Assembly (NCBI GenBank): GCA_021030915.1
Contig: JAGEMR010000032.1
Location: forward strand, 62,001-126,000
Source: Astrothelium macrocarpum
Lineage: Eukaryota; Ascomycota; Dothideomycetes; Trypetheliales; Trypetheliaceae
DNA length: 64,000 bases
Reading direction: 5' to 3'
The position numbers and the translations under genes were made by a program. The notes under the pieces are model-generated. The model did not search any database. It saw only the letters and a list, made by a program, of their open reading frames with translations, and was not told the origin of the DNA. The first letter of the stretch is position 1. The number at the start of each line of letters is the position of its first letter. Of the stretch, positions 24,401 through 36,074 are shown piece after piece.

Positions 24401-26314
24401 ATTTGTTCTCTTCCCCGGACAGTTGTAGACATTCAGCCAGAGCCATGAATTGCCCATCGCGTTGCACACGAACGGGGAGCATCCATGTCTCCTGAAACCC
24501 CAGCTTTTCTTTTCCAAACATGGCCGTCTACGCATTCAGACGCGCTTCGATCAAACATGAAAAACTCTTGGCACACGATTGGAGTCCAAGGACGCAATTT
24601 CACAGATTGTAATGAGACTCAATATGGTATCCACAGTCTCCGCTTGCGTCAGCAGCAATTGGAGAAGCGGTAGCCAACGTATCCAACAAATAATCAGTAA
24701 TCTCAATCCGACCTATCACACTTTTTGGTGAAGATGCCAAAAAAGCAACCTTGACCTCCCAAAAGCTGAGGATAGGGCCGGCTCTGCATGCCAGACCCCA
24801 ATTCGGCTTTGCTGGCTTAACCGAGCTCGGGGACGAATTCACAGTGCGACCAATCATACATTTCGCTCAAGCCCATTCAGTCATACTGCCATGGATTCAA
24901 CAACTTGGATCTCCAAAGTAAATCGTAGCGTCGTAGGTAAACGAAATGTGCCTGAATCGTCCTCGCTCGTGAATGATGGAATTTTTCTTTTCACTGTACG
25001 CGCTTGGACCATGGCATGTAAATTGTCGGACCAAGTTTGGCAACGAACAGTAGCGAAGTGTAAATTGTTGCATGATGCGACGAAAAGCAGACCGGACGCA
25101 ACCATCGTCAAAAGATGCTTCATCATGAAAAGGGCCATTTGAGATGAGGGCGTCGTTTTGATCGCATGAACACATCACTGCATTGTACGCGCGAAATTAA
25201 CTTTGTCATTGCAGAATTAGCGGCCGTTTAGAACCAAAGGTGGTCCGGCAGAAGAAAGTCTTGTCTGGAGAAGAAAGTTCCGCTTAATGGAGATCGTACA
25301 ACTTTTTTTCAACCTCATTCTTTCCAGATGAATGACGTTTACAAGTGCAGCTCCAGACAATCCTACGGAAGAATGTTGATGGCAATGCCTGGAGACCTGG
25401 AGCACCGTTTTTGTTGTTTGCAGACTACAAGGAAAGCGACTGGCTCACAGACCACTCACAAAACACGCTAGGTATTTATCAGCCCAGCGTAGATGTGAGC
25501 ATTTCGTGTCAACCGCCTTGATCCTGGTTATACAAAGATCCCATCTCATGAAGTTGAACCTACATGATCGCGGTGCGAGCATTACCGAGATTCCTTTGTC
25601 TGCATCACTTGTGAGCATCACAGCGACTCACGGGAAAGAAACCAATCCAGAACCTCATTTGCTCGAGCAAAGGAGAAGACGTTCCTGCTGGTACCTGCAG
25701 TCGCGACGAATGGCCATTCAGAATGCATCCCAAAGATTCCAAATCCTCTAGCAGGATTCGGCACGATGTTGATCTTGGGGTCTCATTGCCGAATCATTTG
25801 TTTTCGTCCATGATGCAGCCTGATCGACAGTACAGCGCGCGCTTCAATAATCCTTCCTGCAAACCACCTGTCAATCCGGCTGGGCGGGACAGGGGAGATT
25901 GCTTTTTTGGGCATCACCCGTCAACCGTACTAACCAAAACTCCAAGCATTCGTAATGAGCTACCTGAACATGGTACTACGGACGTAAGGATGCGGCAACC
26001 TAGTATCAAATTGACAGCGACTTTTTTACTGATTCATGGCTCTGCGTCGGAGCAAACACTTGTTTTGTCACCATCGACTTTTGGTCTGACTGCGACTCCC
26101 GAGACGCTGCACCAATTGACCATCTGAAAAACTCTTTTTTTTCATTTCTTTTTCATTTCGGTCGCGTGCCAAGGACTGCGAATTTCACACGTGCGACGTC
26201 GTGACTGCCCAACTAATTTACTAAGGCAACTTGGCCTGGACAGTCACCTCAACAACACCACACCAACTGCACGAGACTGCAATCCGTCATTCTTTGATAG
26301 CACTAAGAGCTACA
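21432..26314. other. 4.9-kb region upstream of the WOPR gene, no coding gene seen
   Basis: Open frames reach only about 176 codons (22667-23194, 23369-23899, 23839-24345). They overlap each other on both strands and show no domain, signal peptide or splice logic. The region must hold the WOPR promoter and probably a long 5' untranslated region. Pyrimidine tracts and short AT runs are scattered; no repeats of note. Confidence 0.5.
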
Positions 26315-27473
26315 CTAGAGAGTCACTGTTGTTTTGGTGCTGGCGCTTTTCCTCACAGCCTCAATGATTTGGAGAACATCTCTTGCTTCACTGGCCTTTA
26401 CAGGGACTGCTTCCGGGTTCCCCTGATCTATCGCTTTTACTAATTGTTGATACAGGGCAGCGTACGTTTCTGGCTCCACATTCTTGAAGGGGCTTTCTTT
26501 TGGTGCATCGCCTTCCATGATCACAAGCTTCCCTGACATATCATCATTCTCGACACCATAGCCATTGTCGCCAGGCTTCATTCCCGCTTTCAATTGGTCT
26601 TCTTGCACATCAACATGGTATTTTTTGAAACTTCCATTGGTCCCTCGCACCCAATATCTCAGCTGCGATGCTTCCGGACTGACTACTGCCGCCTTTACTG
26701 TCACTAATAGACCGGTCTCGTTCTCTCCGCTGTACCGAAGCAGCGCAGTCATAGAATCTGGTTCTCCTTGATCGCCACGCTGATTTGCAAATAGTCCAGT
26801 CACTTCTTGAGGCATTCCAAATGCCACTACTGCCTGATCAATCAGGTGCGTGCCCAGATCATATACTACGCCTCCTGCATGATCCATTTCTAGCTGTCCT
26901 TTCCAAGTATCCGGACGAGTTGGTCTGTAGCGATCAAAATGGGTCTCAAACTCTACCAGCCGGCCCAATGTCCCCTCCTGTTGGAGTTTGCGGAACGTCA
27001 AGAAATCCGTATCCCATCTTCTATTCTGATATACGCAAAGCAGCTTTTTCGACTGTTGTGATATTTCAATCAATTCTTGCGCTTCTGCAGCCGTGGGCAC
27101 AAAGGGCTTTTCCACAAGGACGTGCTTGCCTGCTTCAAGAGCTGCTCTAGTGAATGAAAAGTGTGTTTCGGGTGTTGAAGTCACAACCACAATGTCAATT
27201 TCAGAATCGGCAAAAAGCTCATCTGCTGAAGACACAACCTTGACACCTGGGTGATCTTTGCTAGCAGAATTTGAGGATGTAGGTGTTCGTTGCACTATGG
27301 TATGCAGCTTCATAGATGGCGTCACGGCAATTAGAGGTATGTGGAAAACCTTGGCGGCCATACTAGAAAATTACAGACTCAGCGTCATTTCCTTGCTGCA
27401 CTTTCGCGAGTGGCAAAAAAGGGGTGATAACAAACCCATAGCCTATGACACCAACATTATAGATCTTTGCCAT
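26315..27473 (-). CDS. Gfo/Idh/MocA-family NAD(P)-dependent oxidoreductase
   Basis: Exon 1 (27436-27473) encodes MAKIYNVGVIGYG. A 71-nt GTTTGT...TAG intron follows, then exon 2 (26315-27362), giving 361 residues. Splicing rebuilds the GxGxxA-type Rossmann motif as GVIGYGMAAKVFHIP. Further family marks are IDIVVVTSTPETH (strand 4), the EKP motif in HVLVEKPFVPT, QNRRWDTDF, and AGGVVYDLGTHLIDQ before the substrate-binding beta-sheet. Such enzymes oxidise or reduce sugars, inositols or small cyclic compounds; substrate unknown. Sequence wording is close to the YdgJ-like branch by eye. The start at 27473 puts the Rossmann strand at the very N-terminus, as usual. Confidence 0.9.
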
Positions 27474-28109
27474 GGTGATGGGTATTGGCAGAGATTGCTC
27501 AAGATGCTTGAATATTTGCCAACGAATGGGGCTTGCTGCGCACAATCGCTGGAACCAGATACGAGATCCAGATTCCTTCAATGTCAGGAATTAAAAAAAA
27601 TTCTCCGCTAGATGTGAGCCAAAATCTTTAGATTGTGACATGGATGCCCTGGCATGGATGTAACAAACTACTCTGGAAGCGGGGCAACGATCTTGCAACG
27701 GCCAGAATTGAATCAGCAGATTTTTCAGCAGACGAACTGGGGTTACGATTTCCTATTACTGTCCGTTGGTCGATCAATACAGAAGTGCAGCTCTTCTGAC
27801 TTCCCATACTGGGTAATCCTTCACATGCGCCCGTTTAGATTGCTTGTGCATCGTACCGCAATCACAACAGTGGCCAAAAATGAATCCTGAGGCCCAAAAA
27901 GAACGCGCGCGAGCCAACCAATGCTATGCATAGTAATAGTCGATCCTTGGGACGCATGAACGCCCCCCGTAATGCAAGAATTGAGATTATGATCAGGAGA
28001 TCAGTCAGCCTGGTCCTGGTTTTGTGACGTATCATACAAATAGATCCCCATGGGGTATGCAACATCGTGCAGCTTGCATCGCATCTACACACAAACTGCT
28101 GCAACCTGC
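27474..28109. other. intergenic, oxidoreductase promoter and NAD kinase 3' region
   Basis: 636 bp between two minus-strand genes. No supported open frame, repeat or RNA gene seen. Confidence 0.5.
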
Positions 28110-28900
28110 TCAGCCATCTTCTCCAAAAGGGTAGTTGAACTTGAGCAGTCCGTTCAAGCCTCCAACCCAGTGGTCATCTCCGGTACTTTGAGATCCTACA
28201 CTTCCTCGCACAATGCTCGGTACCCCCCCAACCCAGGCGCCGTGGTGATTCTGCATCTCTTCGCCCTGCACGCGTACTTCCATGCCTACACCCATGCCTT
28301 GACTGCGTCGCACTCCATCAATACTGACCTCCACCTCCCTTCCCCGGTTCTTCTCGCTCAAGCGTAACGTAATCGGCGTGTTGGCCGGCAGCACAAGGGG
28401 TCGAAAACTCAGACTCCGTGGACAGATCGGGGTCAGGAGCAACGATGATACCAAGGGATGCACGATGCTGCCTCCGCTGCTCAGGCTGTATGCGGTACTA
28501 CCTGTCGGTGTCGAGATGATCATGCCATCTGCAACGGCCTCGGTCAGGTACCTGCCACCAACGAACACGTCGACCACGGCCAGATGAGGGTCGCGGCCGC
28601 GATGAATGATGACTTCATTCATCGCATACACGTCCCCTCCCCCTTCTCCCGTTTCCAGCCCCATCGTCGCCGAGTCCGGGTGCGCGCTCGGTGAAATCCG
28701 ACTCCCGTCCGGCGCGAACACGCCCACTTTTAGTCGATTCCGCAGCAACACCCTCGCGCCCCGGCCACGGCCCATGCTGCGGCCCCGAATCGACGACCAG
28801 CCCGTTAGCCCTGCACGACTTTTTCTCTCCTTCTCCACAAAACCCTTTTTCCCCACAGCCTCCTCCTCCGCCGCCTCCGCATCCGCTTCTACATCCGGCC

Positions 28901-28941
<41 letters not shown>

Positions 28942-29781
28942 ACGTCCGCCGCCGCCGCCGCCGCCACCACCACATCGACCGTTGACACTGCAGAACCAGC
29001 TGTAGCAGCGTTTTCCCCTGCATAATGGTGATGAACAGGAGGGGGAGGGGGGGGAGGAGGAACGGCATCCCAGCCCGCAACGCCCGTCGAAGCGCCGGAC
29101 ACGACGACGTCGCGAAACGCGCGCTTGTGCTCGCCGAACTTCCACTCGCCGAGAAAGCCCAGCGTGCCCATGGAGAAGGAAAGGATCGGCGGCACCGAGC
29201 GGCGCGTCGCGAACAGCGAGGCCGCGTGCAGGATGGTGCCGTCGCCGCCGAGCGTGCACAGCAGGTCGACTTTGTCCGGGAGCTGTTGCTGCTGTGATGG
29301 TGAGGCGGTGGCGCCGCCGCCGGTTGCCGGTCCGGCGAGATCCTGTTGCTGCTGTTGTTGCTGCTCCAAGGGGGATGATGAAGCAAGAGGTGCGAAGATC
29401 GGAAAGGGGAGAGCGGAGGCGAGGGCGTGTGCGGTGTCGGGCTCGAAGATGAGGGAGATGGATGGGTAGGTGGTGTGGATGTGCTTGGCGTATTCGATCA
29501 GTGCCGCGGTGACCTTGGGGGCTTTGTCCTTTTTGGTGAGGAGGACATTGCGGGGGGGAGAGGGCCATTGAAGGGAGAGGAGGTCATGGTGGTTTGTTGC
29601 TTGGATCCGTGTCAGAAAGTTGTAGTGCGAGAGAGAATTTGGGACTAGTCATACGTTGGTAGCTTGGTATTAGTCGGTCTGGAAGTTCTCCAATGTCCTT
29701 GACAATAGATTTGCGAATGGATTGAGAGAATGATCGTTGCCATTTCTGCTTGCGCTTGGGGCATCGCAAAATAGGCCTCAT
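28110..29781 (-). CDS. POS5: mitochondrial NAD(H) kinase, POS5 type
   Basis: The main exon (28110-29644) begins after a CTAG acceptor. It reads ...NFLTRIQATNHHDLL and the WPSPPRNVLLTKKDKAPKV opening typical of yeast Pos5, then GGDGT (ATP/NAD site), FSMGTLGFLGEW, NEVIIHRG, and the DGMIISTPTGSTAYSLSSGG signature. It contributes about 510 residues. The first exon is uncertain. An ATG at 29781 opens a basic leader (MRPILRCPKRKQ), but only GC-AG donors give the right phase. A low-complexity insert of about 110 residues (Ala/Val-rich, 13 Gln, acidic Glu/Ala) interrupts the kinase between FRDVVVSG and LRNRLKVGVF. The enzyme makes mitochondrial NADP(H) for oxidative-stress defence. Confidence 0.85.
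28902..28940. repeat. CTG/CAG trinucleotide repeat coding polyglutamine
   Basis: One TTG followed by twelve CTG on the + strand, read as 13 glutamines (CAG x12, CAA) on the minus strand, inside the insert of the NAD kinase gene. Three further short glutamine runs lie in the same gene near its N-terminus. Confidence 0.9.
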
Positions 29782-30559
29782 CGCAGAAAATTAATGAAAA
29801 CCCCCCCAGAACTCCGTATTATTACATTCATGCCTAAGATTGTATCAGTTTCGAGATTGGGGCCAAATAACAGGTGAGGCGTAATGTATATGGAAAAAGG
29901 CACCTGCTGATGCAAGCCTGATTGTTGGTTTGAAATACTCGAATGATACAGTAACAGATTTCTATTGAAAACAAGGGAACATTGAGCTTCTATGACAAGT
30001 GCTTTGATAGGGGCTGTCTATGCTTCACCAGGTGAGGTTCTTGCTGTTGTCACGAGTTTCTTTGGCAACGGAAAGCCATAGCGCGCAGAGACATGAAAGA
30101 CCAACACGGACGATCAAGGAAATTAGGATGAAATGCAGTCTTGACTCACTCACCAGCAAATGTTTGGACTGTATGCCTAATCAGAGAAGGCTTTAACTCC
30201 GAGACTCTAGGCATAGACTCCATGACGACAGCGCTATCACAGGCCCCCACCAACTCCAATAATAAGCAGCCTGTTCCTCTAGCTTATCATCGCGAACGAC
30301 CTACGTATCCTCCCAAGCACTGGAGCCTGTTTGAGATGTCGAAGCGAAAGCAAACATATGAGCGGCTGTACCCTTCACTTCCTGGTTGACCGCTTATCGC
30401 CTTCTTTGTCGCGTTTGACGTCTTATCCTGACCCAGTGATCCGACCAGCACGCGACATTTTCGTTTGGCCCTATATATCCCATCGCGTGAGCCCCACGGA
30501 AGAAGCTCCTCTCTTCAACTGGATCTAGGATCGCGCAAACACATGGCAGTCTGAAGAAA
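29782..30559. other. intergenic, divergent promoters
   Basis: About 780 bp between the NAD kinase gene (minus) and the acyltransferase gene (plus). It may contain the real first exon of the NAD kinase. No other feature seen. Confidence 0.45.
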
Positions 30560-31924
30560 ATGTCTGCGAGCGAGTTCAGCCAAAGAAAAGGACACGCGAC
30601 GTCTAAAGGAGCAGAAATGAATGGAAATGGCGAAAATGCGACACTACAGCGGCATCCGGCGGGTCCGCCTAGACATAATATTGTTGTTCAGGCGATACGT
30701 TTGATATCATTCATACTCTATTTTGGTTCAGGATGCTTGGTGTGAGTTGTCTGGCACTTGTATCAAGCCTATAATGCTGATTGAAAGACTAAGACTCCAT
30801 GCCCAACAACTCGTCCTCGCACCTTCGTACTTTATCAATAGAGATTACTTTTATGCCTTTATGGCGATTTGCAAGCAGAGCTTTGGCAGCCTCATCACCA
30901 CCATGACACAGTGGTGGAGTCCAACTAAGATCCGCATCAGTGGAGATGCGAGCGTTCGAGGCGAACTTCGCCAGACAAAAGATGGCAGATTCGAGTGCGA
31001 TTTTCCTTATCGCGTAGTGTTGATTGCGAATCATCAACTCTACACTGAATGGATTTATCTATGGTGGATCGCGTACGCGGCGCGTATGCATGGCCACTTT
31101 TATATTATTCTCAAAGAATCCCTCAAAAACATGCCGGTACTTGGACCGGCAATGCAACTGTTTGGATTCATTTTTCTCGCACGCAATTGGGAGAGGGATC
31201 GACCTCGTTTCCAACATCGCTTGCGAAAGCTCAATAGTCGACACAATGGGCCTATGTCAGGACCAGAAGGTCTAGATCCCATGTGGCTGTTGATCTTTCC
31301 CGAAGGAACAAATTTGGGGGTGAACAGTAGGCGGGCGAGCGCAAAATGGGCAGAGAAACAACACATACGAGATTTTGATCATTGTTTGCTGCCTCGAGCT
31401 ACAGGGCTGTTGTTTTGCCTGCAGGAGCTGAGTGGTACATTGGATTACGTTTATGATTGCACGATTGCGTACGAAGGCATACCGTGCGTGCACCTAGCCC
31501 CCACAACTTGTAATCGGCATCTCTAACGCTCTCTAGGAATGGCCAATTTGGCGAACAGCTCTTCACCCTTCGAGGAACATATCTCGAGGGTCGACCGCCA
31601 AAATCAGTCAATATGCATTGGAGAAAATTCTTTATTGGCGATATTCCACTCGACGACTCGAAAGCTTTTGAAGAATGGCTGCACCAGCGTTGGCAAGAAA
31701 AGGACGAGCTTCTTGAACATTACCAGCAAACAGGCCGCTTCCCCGCTGATGAGGGTAAAGATCCATGGAATGGTTCTGTTTCGCCGCATAAGGTTGCATT
31801 TGGCGCTGGCTACATCGAAACTGAGGTTCAGCCTGTGCGCGCAGTCTTGGAGGTTGCGCAGATTTTCCTTCCTTTTGTCATAGTCCTCATTGGGTGTGTT
31901 TTTATCTGGAGGTATTTCCTCTAA
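30560..31924 (+). CDS. lysophospholipid acyltransferase (LPLAT, PSI1/CST26-like)
   Basis: Three exons (30560-30741, 30788-31483, 31537-31924) with introns of 46 and 53 nt encode 421 residues. Residues 40-60 form the first membrane segment. The acyltransferase block I is NHQLYTEW near 141 (NHx4D/E form), block III is FPEGTNL near 229, and LKESLKNMPVLGPAMQLFGFIFLARNW lies between. The C-terminus has a second membrane segment (VAQIFLPFVIVLIGCVFIWRYF). This arrangement fits yeast Psi1/Cst26 and animal LCLAT1, which load stearoyl or other acyl chains onto lysophosphatidylinositol or lysophosphatidate at the ER. Which lipid is used here is inference. Confidence 0.88.
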
Positions 31925-32453
31925 AGCGGAAGTCAAAGCCGCGTTCGAAAATGAAGAATCTGTCGCAATACGAGTCAGCTGTGATTCAGGTATATAGCGA
32001 AACGACTGATTTCGTTGGTTGCCAGGCTTTTAGCGGCTGTCGGGCGCTTTTTGTTGTTACTCGCGCGTATCAGCCTTGCAGCCACCTCAGTTGTCGACTT
32101 CCTAAAATATCTCCCTATAACGCTGGTGACATCCTACAGGCATTCGGCGAATCGAAAAAGCCTGAGGCAGCGTATATGCAACTATCCGTTGTGAGTTATA
32201 TGATGTTGCTACGCAGCCCCCACAAGAATAGACGGATTTGGAGAAATAGCCGTGCAAGCTGAGCGAACCACCACGAAGCTCAAGCTGCACATACCCGTCG
32301 CAATTGTGCTGCGCCGCTTCTGGAGAATCTATGTATAGGAGCGAGATGTTTCCATCTCTAATATCGTCTCGACATTGAGGTAACAAATTTCCAATAAAGT
32401 CTCTCGTTGTGTGTCAAGATATTCCCGAGGTCCATCATTCTTCAATCATTACA
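31925..32453. other. intergenic
   Basis: 529 bp between two + strand genes. Nothing recognisable beyond the promoter of the downstream surface-protein gene. Confidence 0.5.
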
Positions 32454-33979
32454 ATGTATGCTTTCTCTATTGTACCCATGTCCTCATTCTTATTAGCTTT
32501 TACATCTCTCGTTGGCCTTGTCACTTCTTCTTCCCCAAGGCATCGAGCTGTGCCAGTACCACGAGTTATTGCCCGACAAATTGCTACGTCAACTTTGAAT
32601 GCAACTCCCTCGACAATCAGCGGGCCAGCGAGTGGCTCGCCAACAGCTTCCCTTGTTATCAATGATACGCATATAAACACCAATCTTGAAACCTTGTCCG
32701 TGAAAAATGATAGCAGTGTCAGCTTCATTTGCAAGAATTGTTCAATTATGGGAGACTTCTCTTTCTCAGCCAGCCCGTTCGAGCCTGACTTGAGTCGATT
32801 CCCTCCACTGAAAGGGGGTATCCTAAGTATGATTGCCAATGGTTTTGGGGGAACATTTGAATTGGAGGTCGTCTCGGCGGCTTTGTCCAAAACATGGAGT
32901 CATACACTTTACAAACAACCTATCCGTGACTTTGATGTATGTTTCCAACAAATCTCTTTCGTCATTGGACCCAAGATACTTACTCGATCTGATGTCTTCT
33001 AAAACTTTGTGGTCAAGACTAATTCAGAGTAGATCCCAGGTCTTGCCGACGTTAGTCTAGACGTTGCTATTGATGTCGAACTTGAGGTCGAATTCCAAGC
33101 AGCAATAGACATGGTTTTTGGACTGGAATTCCGAGTAAGAAAAAATCATTCCGCCATTTCGACCTTTCAACTTATCTCCGCTACAGGTGCCAGACGGCTC
33201 GTACATCGATCTTGACGTTGCAGACCCGGGGAACTCCTCACAGCAAGGCTTGTAAGTCTCTACCGCCATCTTCACACCTTTTCACCCAATCCAGCTTTCC
33301 GAAAACTGACCAACCTGCCCTCTCTCACAGCACCTATAGAAGCGGCCTCAGCATTAACGCCATCCCCTTTTCCGCCAATTTCTCCAACCCCCAAGCCTCC
33401 ATCAGCCTTGCCCTAAAGCCCACCTTCGAACTTTCCGGCAGTGCCGCCGACCAACTCATCACCGCCGACGCCGGCGCTTTCATCGACATCCCACGCCTCA
33501 GCATGGACATCGACACGCTCAGCAACGTCGACGCCCAATGCCGCGCCATGAACGCCTCGACCCACGGGCCCGCACTCGCCCCAAGCCTGGGCACTCCGAT
33601 CAACGTCGTCCCGTCGGCGGAGCTCGACTTGGGCCTCGAGGCTGACGTCTCGGCGAAGATAGTCGATTTTGGCACTACAATCCCGCTGCTGAGTCTGGTG
33701 ACGACCCTCCCGACCGCCTGTCTCCTCTGGGATCAGAGCGCCAAGACGCTGGCGCCTGCGTCGGCGGTGGTGGCGGCGGTAAGTTCGGCGAGCAGTGCAA
33801 GCGCCGCGAGCAGTGCGAGTAGTGCGAGTGCGGCGTCGGCATCGTCATCGGCGGCTGCTGCTGCATCGGCGACGAAGCATGCGAGTGCTGCTGCCAGAGT
33901 TGGGGATGCGGAGTCGTATGTCTTTAATATGATGTGGGGTCTGGGTCTGAGTTTCATTTCGGGATACATTGTATTGTGA
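32454..33979 (+). CDS. predicted GPI-anchored surface protein, unknown family
   Basis: Four exons (32454-32936, 33033-33134, 33187-33251, 33331-33979) with introns of 96, 52 and 79 nt give 432 residues. The N-terminus is a signal peptide (FSIVPMSSFLLAFTSLVGLV). The middle is beta-rich with several Asn-x-Ser/Thr sites (NATPS, NDT, NDS, NSS, NAS) and a CKNCS pair. The last 90 residues are a Ser/Ala stalk (about 339-395) followed by a hydrophobic tail (VFNMMWGLGLSFISGYIVL), the layout of a GPI attachment signal. An alternative start eight codons later (MSSFLL) also gives a signal peptide. I do not recognise the domain. Exon 4 carries a C-to-G skew flip near 33.6 kb. Confidence 0.75.
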
Positions 33980-34727
33980 ATGGAATCATTGGCGTTTTGG
34001 GATTTTGGATGGGAAAAGCGCAATCACAGAGGACGCTCTCATGAGGCGGACAAGGGCGTTGTTTTCATACGATGGTCGCGGGCATTTTTCAAAAAGGCAG
34101 CGCATTGCCATGGTCTTTTCTTACTATCGAGCAATTTTCCTGCGATTTACAGAGTTTCAGCGCACGCATCCATGTGTGCACTATTCCATGGGTGGCTTTT
34201 ATTCCAGACATATCTTCTCCTTTCGGTTTAGTCTCTTTTCCAGTCTCTTGTATCAAATTTATCAGAAAATTAAATTCTATCAAAATGTACTGGCTATCAA
34301 TGTGTTCGAATTTCCAAAATCTAATCTATTCGAAACGATCATCTACATTGGGCAGACCCCAATATCTAATGTCACGCCTATCTTTCCCGGCCCGAAGCTC
34401 ACGTCACGTAAGCCAATGTGGATTTCTTTCAGCTCGGGGTCCATCATTGCATACGATTCGACAGCAAATAAGTCTATAGTAAGTCGAAGCCAAGAACCGG
34501 CGAACTGGGCCCGTGCTTCTCTCCGTCATTGGTTCACGCTGATCTCTGGGGCCCTTCAAGATTACCCTGCTGATGATGTGAGAGGACTCGTATCTCATAC
34601 AGGCCCAAGATCTCGACTTCTTCTAAACGTTAAGATTCTGACCCGCATCGAAATGGTTCGTGCGCACGTTTTCTACACCTACTTAGTAGGCCTTCATAGA
34701 CCCCCAATACAAGGCATGCGATCAGTG

Positions 34728-34946
34728 GTTGCAATAAGAAATGTCACCTGCTACCGCGAATGATATAATCGCCATATACCTCATAGAGAGGCCCTCGGCA
34801 ATGCTGGTCAAGAAAGCTTTGAGAGATATTTTTCATTGAATTATTGGTAAGCTCTGGTGGCTTGGAATGGTATTGAGGTCCTCTCTATAAAGCCTGCAGC
34901 GGTGAGATATATCGCGGTCGCGGCTGACATTTCGTATTGCAATCAA
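34728..34946. mobile_element. MITE-like element, copy A
   Basis: About 219 bp with imperfect inverted arms of roughly 70 bp. The left arm (34728-34795) starts TTGCAATAAGAAATGTCA; the right arm (34875-34946), reverse-complemented, starts TTGATTGCAATACGAAATGT. Both arms end inward with GAGAGGNCCTC. No coding capacity. The same arm sequence recurs at 35.07-35.13, 41.19-41.27 and 41.64-41.87 kb. Confidence 0.65.
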
Positions 34947-35039
34947 TAATGATGCGCTCATACAAGATTGACTCATGGAGAGGCCACCAGCAATAATGAT
35001 CAAAAAAATCACAAGTTGGGTTTCCTATTGAATTGTCGA

Positions 35040-35140
35040 TGGGCTCTGCGGTCTTGGAATGGTATAGGGTCCTCCCTATGAAGCCTACGACGGTGGTATC
35101 GCGGTCGTTGGTGATATTTCTTATTGCAGCCACTGGTGGT
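35040..35140. repeat. MITE-like element, copy B (right arm and centre)
   Basis: Carries TTGGAATGGTATAGGGTCCTCC and the arm ending GGTGATATTTCTTATTGCA, matching the centre and right arm of copy A with many transitions. Its left arm near 34.97 kb (GAGAGGCCACC) is short or lost. Confidence 0.55.
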
Positions 35141-36074
35141 GCCAGCTCAGCCGCTCTGGCGTCGGTCGACAGTCTTGGGCTTTCAGCTAATTCTCTGCTG
35201 CTAGACCGTTTTCGTTACGGTCAAGTGCACAATGGACTGATGGCTCTCTTCAATGTCGTCTTCATTGCAAAAGACTTTTCGTTCCATCGAAAATCGTCCG
35301 AATGATAGAGAATCGTTGAACTGACGACATTTAGAGCTATCAAGCGGACGAAATGAACACCCGACATCCGGTGCAAACTGTAGTGATTAATTAAAAACCC
35401 AACCAACGATTCAGTTGATTGGCATCTGGTGGCGTTGTTATCGCTGTTAGCTCGCAGAATTCATCTAATTTAAGCTTAGTGTCCGCCAGCTCCTAGTGAC
35501 TCAAATACGCCGGATTGTCATCATGTCCATCCGTGCCACCAAAGCTGACAGTACCCTGACGATCCTTCTAGGGCGTGATGTGGGACCGATCTTGAAGACT
35601 CACATTTTTTACTGTTGCCCTGGGATACGTAATCTAGCTGAACCAAATGCTGATATTTAACGCCATAGAGCTTCACCATGGCCAATCGTGGAACATGGAG
35701 CAAGCCACTCGGTTTGTTTATGTCATTGTCTCTCACTGAATGAACTACTCAGTGTGCGTCGCATCCTCAGCTCAACGGATCAATCGTGTAATCCTAACCA
35801 GAGAAATGATTTCGAAAGCTTCTATGAAGCTTGACGCGTGCCAAGGATTTCGGGAGCGAGCTTATGGGGGCTGAACTTTCCCTGTCGTAGAGAGACATTG
35901 GTCTCGTAAATATTGAATAAATCCGGTCTAAGTCTAACAATTTTCCTTTGAATTTCTTACTGCTTTCTCCAACTGCTCGCGGCTACCTCCACATGGTTTG
36001 AGGTGGAGGCAGCTTTCGTATTTGTATTCATTTCCCGACTTTCTAGATTGCTTTGTTGAGATAGGGAAGCCACC

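Larger units (their letters stand above)
33980..36074. other. repeat-bearing intergenic region
   Basis: 2.1 kb with MITE-like inverted repeats (listed separately) at 34.73-35.14 kb. A 264-codon open frame at 33969-34763 runs from the end of the previous gene into the repeat and looks fortuitous. The last 400 bp are the promoter of the MFS gene. Confidence 0.5.

Noticed and set aside
28606..29568. Several long frames on both strands over the NAD kinase gene
   Set aside because: They translate the GC-rich and CTG repeat region into Pro, Cys, Gly or Ala runs; the kinase frame alone carries family motifs.
33969..34763. 264-codon + strand open frame
   Set aside because: Starts in the last codons of the GPI-type gene and runs into MITE copy A; no signal peptide, domain or splice logic, irregular composition.
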